Assembly: GCA_027186245.1 (NCBI GenBank)
Contig: CP114492.1
Location: 6,646,501-6,710,500, forward strand
From: Coriaria nepalensis
Taxonomy: Eukaryota; Streptophyta; Magnoliopsida; Cucurbitales; Coriariaceae
Reading direction: 5' to 3'
DNA length: 64,000 bases
Positions 50,939 through 62,900 of this stretch are shown here, piece after piece (position 1 is the stretch's first letter; each line of letters starts with the position of its first letter). The position numbers were made by a program, and so were the translations under genes. The notes below the pieces were generated by a model. That model was not told the origin of the DNA, ran no database searches, and worked only from the letters and a program-made list of their open reading frames with translations.

Positions 50939-53900
50939 ATGGTGGAGACGACGATGCGGTTTTTAACCCCGACTCAGCGGTACGCGGCGGGAGCATTGTT
51001 CGCTCTCTCTGTTCACCAAGCGCAGATCCACCAGACTCGTCTTCTCGGAGATCCTGCCGCCAATGAAGAGCTCCCAACCGTTAACAGTCCCAGTAGTTGC
51101 AGCAGCAGCGATTCCGTCTCGGGGAGTCCCGAGCTTTGGGTCCACGAAAATTCAGGTCTGCTTCGCCCTGTTTTCAGGTCCGTTCTTTAACTGCCTCTGC
51201 CTTTCATTATGTTCTTGTGTTGATTTGCTTTCCGCCTCAGTCTGTTAATTCGGTTGTTTAGGATAATTTTGTAAAGGTTACTTGATCAACAGAGATGATA
51301 AACAAAGAAAGCTCAAAACAAACCGGTTGAATGACCTAAATATTATTGATAACAACTTGAGACTTATATAGTCATACAGCAACTCTAACTGGAATGAGAA
51401 AAACAGCCCACAAAAGCACGTCTCATGCTTAGTGGTAACAACTACTGGAAAGAGTCAGAAGGAGATAACAACCCTGAAGAATAGGGCTTTATTCTAACAA
51501 GAAATTGAAACAGTCCTAAACTTAGGCAACCACTTCCAACAATCCCTCCCTTGAACTTATTCCTCTTGACAGACAATTAGTTCACCTCAGGGACAGTACA
51601 CACTCCCAGTTCTTCATGAAACTTTTGGAAATCTTCCAACTTTAACGGCTTTGTCATCAGGTCTGCAACTTGATCTCGAGTTCCACAATAAGCCAGCTCA
51701 ACCACTCCTTCTTTAGTAAGATCTAAGTGAAATCGTACATCTATGTGTTTGGACCGACCATGTAAGACTGGATTCTTGGATAGCTTAATGGCTGAACTGT
51801 TATCACACATCACCATAGTGCTTCCTTCTTGTAAATGACCAAGTTCCTTCAACATTCTCCTCATCCAAACAGCTTGGCATGCACAAGCTGCCGCTGCCAC
51901 AAACTCGGCCTCGGTGGTTGATAAAGTAACAGTAGGTTGCTTTCTTGACGACCAAGCTACTGCACCTTCACTCATCATGAACACATAGCCAAAAGTGCTC
52001 TTTCAATCTTCCACATCACCTGCATAATTATTATCTGTGAAAGCCAGCAAATCACTAACTCCTCCCTTCTTGTATAGGATTCCATAATTCACGGTTCCTC
52101 TTAGATACCTCAATGATCTTTTTGCTGCTTGGAAGTGTAACTCAGTTGGACTAGCCATAAAACGACTAATTAGACTTACAATGAACATGAGATTAGGTCG
52201 TGTGGCTGTGACATACATTAGGCTTCCCACGATCGGCTTGAAATAGGTTTCATCCACTTTGACTCCTCTCTCATCTTTGTATATCTTGTATCTCGGAATT
52301 ATGGGATTGCAAACGGAGTTGCTCTCCTTCATGCCAAACCGATTCAACACTTCAGCTGCATATTTCCTTTGGCATATAAAAATGCCATCTGACCTTTGTA
52401 GAACCTCAATCCTAAGGAAGAATCTCATCTTCCCTAGGTCGGTCATATCAAACTCTTTCTTCATTGAACGCTTAAACTCACACATCATACCTTCATCATC
52501 ACTGGTGAACAAAAGATCATCAACATAAATACTCACAATGAGAATCTTACCTTCCTTGCTCTGTTTGATAAATAAGGTCTGTTCACAGTGACTTTTCTAA
52601 AATCCCTCTTTAATGAAGGTAGACTCAATTCAGACTTTTCTGAAAGCCCTCTTTAATGAAGTAAGACTCAATTCGGCTAAACCAAGCTCTCGGGGCTTGT
52701 TTTAGTCCGTGAAGTGCCTTATGTAGCTTGTACACCTTTTGCTCACTTCCTCTCTTTTCGTACCCCTTCGGTTGCTCCACATAAACTTCTTCACTTAACT
52801 CTCCATGTAAAAATGCAGACTTGACATCTAGTTGATAGAGCTTCCAACCTTTATTCGCAGCAAGTGCTATGATCATCCTCACAGTTTCCATTCTGGCCAC
52901 AACGCATACACCTCTATATAATCCACTCCATATTGCTGCAAATAACCCTTAACCACCCTCCTTGCTTTGTGTTTGTCAACTTCTCTGAGCTCATTTAGTT
53001 TAGTCTTGTAAACCCATTTTACTCCTATTCTTTTTGCCCCGACTGGTAACTCTACTAACTTCCAAGTCTGATTTTTCTCAATGGATTTAGTTTCTTCTTC
53101 CATGGCCAGTCTCCACTTCGAGCTCTTCACTGCTTCCTCAAATTTAATTGGTTCTGAAGATACAACAAATGCCATATTCACCTCTTCTTCTTCCGATAGA
53201 CCTTCACCCGAAACATAGTCTCCCATCCATAAAGGAGGGTGTCTATCTCTGCCCTCCCTAGCATTAATGCCTTCTTCATCAGTGGTACTTGAAGAGACAT
53301 TTCCATCTCCGGCTTCTTCAACTCAAGTTTCGTCAACTCCAACTTTTTCCTCTTCTAGGTTTTCTTCATGTTCTTCCTCACCATTAGTATTGTTTTCACT
53401 GTCTTCTTATTCCAAGTCCATCAACAGCTCCTTTTCGTAGCTTGTGTACCTGTTCCACTGACTTTCTTCTTCGAAGATCACATCTCGGCTCACAATAATT
53501 TTCTTAGCAATGGGATCATACAATCTGTACCCTTTGGACTCATCACTGACACCAAGAAGCACGCAGCTCACACTTTTATTCTCTAGCTTGGTCCTCTTAA
53601 CATCTGGAATATGGACATGCCCTACACATCGGAACACTCTAAAGTGCTCCACTGATGTCTTTTCTCCACTCCAGGCCTCTTCTGGGGTCATCTCATTAAC
53701 AACTAGTGTAGATGACCGATTTAGAACATACATCGTCCATCTCACTGCCTCAAGCCAGAAGGTCTTAGGCACCTTCTTTTCTGATAACATTGATCTCACA
53801 TGATTCATCATAGTCTTGTAATTGCGCTCGACTACTCCATTTTGATGCGGAGTGTAAGCTGTAGTCAACTGCCTTTTTATCCCATTTTGCTTGCAAAACT

Positions 53901-56900
53901 CGTTAAACTCCATGGAGTTAAACTCTCCTCCCCTATCTGTACACATGCACATAATAGGCTAACTAATTTCTTTTTCCACAAGCATCTTGAAACACTTAAA
54001 GAAATAAAATGCTTCTGACTTCTCTAACAAAAAATATATCCATAATTTTCTAGAGAAATCATCTATGAAGCATAATATGTACCTCTTCCCACTATTAGAA
54101 GCCGGAGTAATCGAGCCCAAATGTCTGCATGAACCAATTGCAATTTCTGAGTCGCTCTCCATTTGCTCTTCTTGGGAATTGGTTCACGATGCTGCTTGCC
54201 CTTCATGCAATCGGTACACACTGCTGTGGAAGCTGGTAACTTAGGTAGGCCTCTGACCATTTTTTTGAACTATAGCGTCCTTAGTCTCTTGTGGCTGAGA
54301 TGATCATATATACAATGCCATAGGTGGGAGGTGTCTTGTGTAGTAGCGTTGAAGCATGATTCCTTTTGCACTTGAGCCTGAGCAAACAACACGAACATCC
54401 TGTTTGTGGTCATATTAGTCTGAATAGTCAGACCTTTGTGAAGATGATATATCCGACACATCCCTGATTGAATTAGGATGGCCAAACCTCGCTCCTGTAG
54501 TTGACTTATACTTGAGAGGTTATTCTTGAGTTCAGGTACATAGAATACTTCGGTGATCACATGAGTTACTCCATTCACCCTCAGCTTCACACTTCCCCTT
54601 CCGAGCACATTCATTCGAGTGTTGTTTCCAAGTTTCACCGAATGCCTGAAAGCTTCATCCATCTCGCTGAATACTGATTTGTCTCCACACATGTGGTTCG
54701 AGCATCCTGGGTCTAAGAACCATGCCTCTTCTTTTTGCTTTGTGCATCTCGACATATGACATCAACAAGAGCTCTTCTTCCTCATCAAACTCGGTGTAAT
54801 TCGCCTCCTTGTCCCAGGACGAATACTCATACTGGTAATGATTGAGTTTGTGACACTTGAAGCAATCAACTGTGACTTGGTTGAAGCTCTGTCTTCCTCT
54901 TCCTCTACCTCATCCTCTAAAGGTGCTTCTACCTCTTCCTCGTGTGGCAAGCTTCTCCTCTGAACTCACTTATAAAGCATGTTCTTCACCAACTCTCTTC
55001 CGAAACTTCTATTTGTGCACAGTCAAAGAGCTTTGTAGCTCATCAACTGTGAGGGAATCAATGTCCTTTGACTCCTCAATAGAGCAAACAATGTAGTTGA
55101 ACTGTTCTGTTAAGGAGCGTAGGATTTTCTCCACCACTTTAACATCCTGCACGTCCTCTCCACAGTTTCGCATATCATTAAAAACTAATATAACTCTTGA
55201 GAAGTAATCGGAAACGGACTCACCAACCTTCATTTCCAAAACTTCAAAATCTCGGCAAAGTGCCTGGAGTGGTGCACGCTGAACCCTTGCATTCCCTTGA
55301 AACTTTCTCTTCATTGACTCCTATATTTGTTTGGACATATCCTTTTGAAAAATGGTCTTCAAGATTGATTTGTCAATGGACTGAAAGAGATAGTTTTTCA
55401 CCTTTAAGTCCTTCAGCTTGAGCTCCTTCAATGTCTTTCTCTGTGCAGCCAGCAATGCTTCTCCAGCAGCAGCCTCAGAGTACCCAGTTTCGATGAGATT
55501 CCAATACTCCTTCGACCTCAAAAAATTTTCCATTAACATACTCCAGTGATCGTAATCTCCATCGAACTTGGGAATGCTGGCATGAGTGAAACCGATGCTT
55601 TCTTCTGCTACCATCTCTCAATCACTCCCTAAGTGTTTCACTCTCTTTCTCATGTTAGGATACTGCGGTTCCCAACCTTTCACACTCAATCTCTCACGAT
55701 CAGGCCCCTGTGTGTGGCTCTCATACCAATTTGTAAAGGTTACTTGTTCAACATAGATGATGAACAAAGAAAGCTCAAAACAAACCAGTTGAATGACCTA
55801 AATATTATTGATAACAACTTGAGACTTATATAGCCATACAACAACTCTAACTGGAATGAGAAAAACAGCCCACAAAAGCACGTATCATGCTTAGTGGTAA
55901 CAACTACTGGAAAGAGTCAGAAGGAGATAACAACCCTGAAGAATAGGGCTTTATTCTAACAAGAAATTGAAACAGTCCTAAACTTAAGCAACCACTTCCA
56001 ACAAATTTCGTTTCCACTAAATTAGGAAGCAGAAAATAGTCAGTCTTTCATGAAATGCTGATTTGTGATATATTTTCGATATGTCAATACAACAGGTTCT
56101 TAGAGATTGACGTGGTAGCGTGGTCTGCGCTGGAGGAAACTGCAGGGTCTTCTCAAGCTAAGCATCATGTTGGAGCAGTATGTGAGCTTAATTTCTGGCA
56201 TTCTCCCCTCTCATATATCTAAATATTTGTCTTTTTCTTATGAACTTTGAGTTTTATTTCCTGTAAGAGACGACACAATTTGAAGTGATGTAGCTTCACA
56301 GCTTTTCTTTCTCACACACATAGTTGGTATTTTAAGTTTTTGCTACATGGTTATGGACCTACTTCCTTGACATGTGGCATGACTCGAGTTTATTACTGAA
56401 CACTTGTTTGGAAAACACAAAAATCAAGAACTCAAGTCAATTTTGAATTCACATCGACTTCCCTTGTTCAAAATTCACTTACTTGGCTTTAGAAGAAGAA
56501 CTGATTCACTTGCAATTCCATATCTTTTAATCTAGTCAAAATGTACAATATTTACAAATCCTGTCTGGTTTCAACCACTTTCAAATGTTATATCAAAAAA
56601 TCTCGTGGTAGTTTAATGAAGCAAGTCACTTGAGAGATTTTGTTTCTAGACTAGCCTCAAATAAGGGATCCAATTTGAATATCAATATAATTGTATTATT
56701 TCATTGAATAATTGAATTCCTTCGTGTAAGTTTTAGGAAGTGATTGTTTTCTCGTGTTGGCAGTTCTTGAGATTACTCTCTGAAGAAACTGGTGATAGTT
56801 CTTCTCAAAGGTTAGATCAGGAACTTGCTTTGTCAAAAGCTATTGAGGCTATGGTACTTAACATGGAAATGACTTCTGTATCTGCCCAGTCTAAGAAGGA

Positions 56901-59900
56901 AAAACATCTTGAATATGAACATGACTGTCGAGAGAAGTTTTCGACTGCTGAGGTGCAATCAAACATTGAAGCAGCAGTTTTGCTTTCAGAAACTCTACCA
57001 AAGATAAATGGTGATGCATCTGGTGTTATAGACCCAATTAATGGCCCCAATACTACAGTTTTGGAGCAATCTGCAGAAGATGGGTCGAATAGGGCAATTT
57101 GGGAACAACCTGTTGAAGAGGAAAGAATACTTAGCTATCAGAGGAAAGTGGCTGTTCTTTATGAGCTTCTTTCAGCTTGTCTGGAAAATACACATGAAGA
57201 AAACAAAAAATGCACCCGTAAAAGAAAGGGATATGATGCCAGGCATTGTGTGGCACTACGATTGCTGTCCACCTGGCTTGATATGAAGTGGATACAAATG
57301 GTATGAATGCTCAACTTATTTTATATAGTAGTCTAATGTGAATACATTCTTCATTGATATGAAGTGTCTTGTGGGATAGGATGGAAATATAAAAGACATG
57401 TATTAGTCATATTGATAAAGGTCAACTTTCTATCTTTACCTAGAACCTTGTCGAGATCTCATTCATCTACCTTCTGTGGCCTTTTCAGTTCATTCCCTTT
57501 TAATCTAATTGAAAATTTTTAAAGGAAATTAGCAGCGCTTAAACTACTGAATATACCTGCTCCTTTTTAGCAGGAAACTTTTCTTTATGTCCATGTGGTT
57601 TTATGAAGAATCTATGCTTTTCAGGAAGCCATTGAGACTCTGGTTGCTTGCTCTGCTATGACTCTAGCTAAAAGAGGAGAACTAAAGGAAGAAGAATCCC
57701 CTACTAAGGCAAACAAGTGGGCTAAATGGAGGCGTGGTGGTATTATCGGTGCAGCTGCATTGGCTGGAGGGGCCTTGTTGGCAATTACAGGCGGTAATTG
57801 TTAACCTGTTGTCACAAAAATTTTAATGGATTATTAGAATTTCTTCTAAAACAATTTTCATAGCTTAGAAAACTGTCATCTTTCAGTTAACATGGTGAAT
57901 ATCTGCCAGGTTTAGCTGCCCCAGAAATTGCTGCAGGGTTTGATGCTCTAGCTCCTACCTTGGGTGCCATTGTCCCTGTAATGGGAGCAAGCAGATTTGC
58001 TGCAGCTGCAACTGCTGTCAGAACTGTTGTCAGTTCTGTTGCTGTTGCTGCATCTTTCGGAGGTAATTTTTCATTTTTTTTCTCTGTCTCCTGAATTTTT
58101 ATTTACTCTATTTCAAGGAAATAATAAATGCCGTTGCAAAAATAAAATAATACGTCTATTGAAATTCATAACTTAGAAACACAGATTCAGAGCACACCAA
58201 CTTGTTTGCACCAGCTTGCAATGAGTTCTAAAACTCCTTGCATTTATGTAGAGAAGCAAAAGATGGACAAATTGGTTTATAAGTTGTGGATTCATATATA
58301 TATATATATATTTGTGAATCTTAGAGGTGAAAGAACTATATTCACTACTTTAGAATTACATCTTAGGGTCCCTTATATATGAGAGAAACCCTAGTCTAAC
58401 TACATAATATTTGCCTAGATAGAAACAATTAGAATCCCTAAAAATCAGCAACTAATTAATACCTAATCAGTAGACAAATCAAATTGATTTGTTTGCTGGA
58501 ATCTTAAATATATTCTACACTCCCCCTCAAGCTTGGTTATAGATCTTCAAACATGATTCTTGGTAGGGCCTTAGTTAGGATATTTGTTGTCTGAAGACAC
58601 GAAGGCATATACAGTAGCTTGACAATCCCTTTATCTACCTTTTCTTTTATAAAGTGACTCGATCTCCACAAGCTTAGTTCGATCGTGATGTACTAGATTC
58701 TTTGCAATATTGATGGCAGATTGATTATCACATAACATTTTCATTGGTTCATCCACTGAGAATTTTAATTCATTTAATAGTCTTCTTAACCACACCCCCT
58801 CACATATTCCATCAGCCATAGCTCGAAATTCTGCCTCTGCACTACTTCGTGAAACTACAGATTGCTTCTTGCTTCGCCATGTAACCAAGTTCCCCCATAC
58901 ATAGGTGCAATAACCTGAGGTAGATCTCCGGTCTTTGATTGATCCGACTCAATCTGCATCACTATAAACTTCAATATCTCTGCTTGATGTTTTTCCAAAG
59001 AACAAACCCTTTCATGATGTCATCTTTAGGTACCTCAAGATTCTGTAAACAACCTCCATATATTCTTCATTTGGACAATTCATAAATTGACTCACCTTAC
59101 TCACTATAAAACCAATATCTGGTCTAGTATGAGATAAATAGATTAGCTTCCCTACAAGGCGTTGGTATCTGCCCTTATCAACTGGTGTGTTGTTCTCTTT
59201 TGAGTCCCAATTGTATGGTTGAGTCCATTGGAGTATTTGCTGGTTTGCATCCCAGCATTCCTGTTTCCTTTAGCAGGTCCAACACATACTTTCTTTGAGA
59301 GACTGAAATTCCCTTCTTAGACCGAGCTATTTTCATTCCTAGGAAGTATTTGAGATTTCCCAAGTCTTTGATCTCAAATTCTTTAACACTGTTCAGATCC
59401 TCCTCATTATCTCTTGTTACAATAATATCATCCATATATACAATAAGAATAGCAGCTTTCCTGTGAGAGAAAATTTGACAGTGTGTGATCCGATTGACAC
59501 TGAGTATATCCATGTCTTTTGACCACCTTTGTGAATGTGTCAAATCAAGCCCTTGGCGATTGCTTGAGTCCGTAAAGTGACATTTTTAGTTTGCATACTT
59601 TGTTGGTTGTATCCGATTTCTCAAACCCGGGAGGAATGTCCATATATACTTCCTCCATTAGATCTCCATTTAGAAATGCATTCTGGACATCCAGTTGGTA
59701 AAGAGGCCAATCTAGATTTGTAGCTAGTGAAAGTAGGACCCGGACAGTGTTTAGTTTTGCTACTGGAGCAAATGTTTCTTCATAATCAATTCCATAAGAC
59801 TGAGTAAAGCCTTTGGCAACCAACCGAGCTTTGAATATGTCCACATTCCCATCATCTCTGTACTTCAATGTCAAGAATTTCGTGATGGTAATTCAGTGAC

Positions 59901-62900
59901 TTCCCATGTTTCATTCCTTTCTAGTGCTTGAATTTCGTCACACACAGCAGCTCTCCATTTTGGAGATTTGAGTGCTTTCTGTATGTTGTTTGGAATTTGG
60001 ATTCCGTCTATATTAGACACAACGCCCTGAAATTGGATGATAGCCCTTGATAGGACACAAAATTGCATATAGAGTGTTTTGTACATGATCTAACACCTTT
60101 CCTTAATGCAATAGACTAATTAATATCATCATTTTCTAACTCAGTAGGAGAAGAGTCAGAATTAGTGTTACCTTGAAGGTCTTCATTTGGCCTTGGATCA
60201 AAGTTGACTCATGGATTTGCTCATGATGTACTAGGGGGTTTGTTTCCACTTGGCTTCTTTTCCTTCTTGAGTAAGTAATGAGATCAGTGTTGTGTTGAAT
60301 AGTGTCTAGACGTGGAGAGTTTTGAGTAGGATGGGGATTAGGAATAGAATTTTGTGCGAAACTGTCTAGGCTGCCTATGTGAATAGCTTCTTCACTAGGA
60401 GGATATGGTGAGGTAGTTTGGTGTCCCTGTTCTATGTCCCAAAGCTGATATTCTTGTATAAAGTGGTTCTCCCCCAGAATGTCAGGTTTGGGATAAAAGG
60501 GTTGTTGTTCAAATAAGGTTACATCCATTGAGTTGTAGTATTTTTGTGTGCTAGGAGAGTAGCACTTGTACCCTTTCTGTTTGGATGAGTATCTTAAGAA
60601 AATACGTTTGATTGCTCTAGGATCAAGTTTCCTTCTAGTCGGATTGTGATCATGAACAAAGGTCGAGCAGCCAAATACCTTGAAAGGAACAGAGGATATG
60701 AGGTGTGTATGTGGGTAGGACTTAAGGAGAGTCTGACATGGTGTATGAAATTTAAGGATCCGAGAGGGCATTCTGTTGATGAGGTAGGCTGCGGTGAGAA
60801 TGGCATCACCCCAATGGTGCTTTGGGACATGGGATGATTACATGAGTGACCTTGCAACATTTAACAAGTGTTTGTTTTTCCTTTCTGCGATCCCATTCTG
60901 TTGAGGTGTATCCACACATGAGCTTTGGTGGACAATTCCTTGTTCCAGTAGATATGTGCTAAGAGATGATGTAAAGTACTCTTTAGCATTATCAGACTTG
61001 AAAACTTGTATCTTACCTTGAAACTATGTCTGAACCATAGAGTTGAAATTTTTAAAAATTTGGCCCACTTCTGACTTTTCTTTCATGAGAAACACCAATG
61101 TCAGTCTTGTGTGATCATCTATTAGGGTGATGAACCAACAGACACCCATATTGGTTTTTACTCTAGAGGGTCCTCATACATCACCATGAATCATAGAGAA
61201 AGGTTGGGATGTTTTGTAGGGTTGGTGAGGAAAAGTATTTTGGATGTGTTTTGAGAGGTGACAGATTTTGCACTGAAAAACAGTTGGACTTTTGTTAGAA
61301 AATAATGACAGAAATAATTTCTGGAGATACATAAAGTTTGGGTGGCTTAATCGGTAGTGCCTTAACATTACTAGACTATCTTTTGGACATTGACTATGAG
61401 GATTACTCTCACTTCTAGACACTAAACAATCCAACTTGCAACTGTCCTCTTGAGGATCAGACACCTTAAGTAGATAGAGCCCTGAGTACATCTTAGCATT
61501 GCCAATCATCTTCTCTGAATCCAAGTCCTAAAATTCACACGAGTATGGGAGAAATTTAGTAACACAATTATGATCTCGAGTGAGTTTATTGATGGATAAT
61601 AAGTTGCAGTCTAGATTTGGAACTAAAAGGACCGAGTTTAGAGTAATATCTTTTGATATTGTGATGGATCCTAAACCGGCCACCTTTGAAAGTGAGCCAT
61701 CTGCAATTCTGACAATAAGATTTTCATGGGAAGGAGTAAAATTACTAAGAGTTTTATCACCAGTCACGTGGTCTGATGCTCCGGAGTCCACAATCCATGG
61801 ACTGTCCTTCTCTTTCGTAGTGTTTAGAGCAGTAGCAAATTTACCTTTTTGGGCTATGGACCCGGTTCCAATAATGGAGGCGGGTTGTGAGGATGAAGTT
61901 GGCTGACTAAACAACTTCTTTAGAAGATTAATTTGTTCCCTGCTGAATAAGTTAGATTCACCTGTTGCTGGAGGTTCTTCCACGCACGTATGGTTTCCTT
62001 CTTTGTTGTAAGGAGGTCGTGATGGCTTCCAGTCAGCTGGTTTTCCATGGATTTTCCAGCATGTGTCTTTGACATGTCCAGGCTTTTGGCAATGCTCACA
62101 CCATGGCCGTTCCTTTCTTTGTCAACTCTCACTTAGTTGATACTGAGCTCCTCTAACAGCTAAAGCCGAAACTTCCAGGTTATGAGTGGCTGAGTGAGAT
62201 TTCATCATTACCCTTTTTTTGTTTTTCTTCTTTCCTTCAGAAAAAGCCTCCTTTACATTCGGTGGAGGTTTATAGCCTAGGATTCTCCCTCTCACTTCAT
62301 CTAGATTTGGTTCAATCCAATTAGGAACTTGTACAATCTCTTCCTCTCAACAATTTGCATATACACCTGGATGTCTTCAGTGCACTTCCATGAATGGATC
62401 TCGCACAAGTCAAATTATTGCCCGTAGCAGGTAAGGGCCTTATAGTATTGCGTTACAGTCAAGTCTCCTTGCTGTAAGTCATGAAGATTGCTCTCTATCT
62501 CGAACTCTTCCGAGGTGTTCTCATTGTTGGAGTAGGTCTCCTTAACTGCCTCCGAGATCTCCTCTGCCATTTCATATAATAGAAAATTTTATCCAATGTC
62601 ATTAGTCATGGAGTTGATGAGCCATGACATGGCCATGCTATTTTCCGCCTTCCATACTCTAAACTTCGGATCACCTTTTTCTGGTTTAGTTATCTCACCA
62701 GATAGATATTCATCTTTGCCTTTGCCGCAGATGTACATCACTACTGAATGAGACCATTGAACATAATTGTTCTCATTCAGTTTGTGCCCTGTAATGATAA
62801 CTTGATTGCTTTCCGAGTTTCCTTGGTTTCCACCGACCATGGTTTCGTGATTTGAGGTGTTTTCTGGATTTGAAACAGAAGAAAAACCCAGTTTTTCTGT

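Larger units (their letters stand above)
51270..56003 (-). mobile_element. Copia LTR retrotransposon 1 (antisense in intron 1 of the DUF726 gene)
   Basis: A 4,734-bp element with two 272-bp LTRs, TG...CA ends and a perfect target duplication, aattt (51265-51269 and 56004-56008). Domain order on the minus strand is gag, protease, integrase, reverse transcriptase, RNase H, which defines Copia. The LTRs differ at about eight positions by eye (roughly 3%), so insertion was fairly recent. The coding region has several stops and frameshifts, so it is not autonomous now. Confidence 0.96.
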
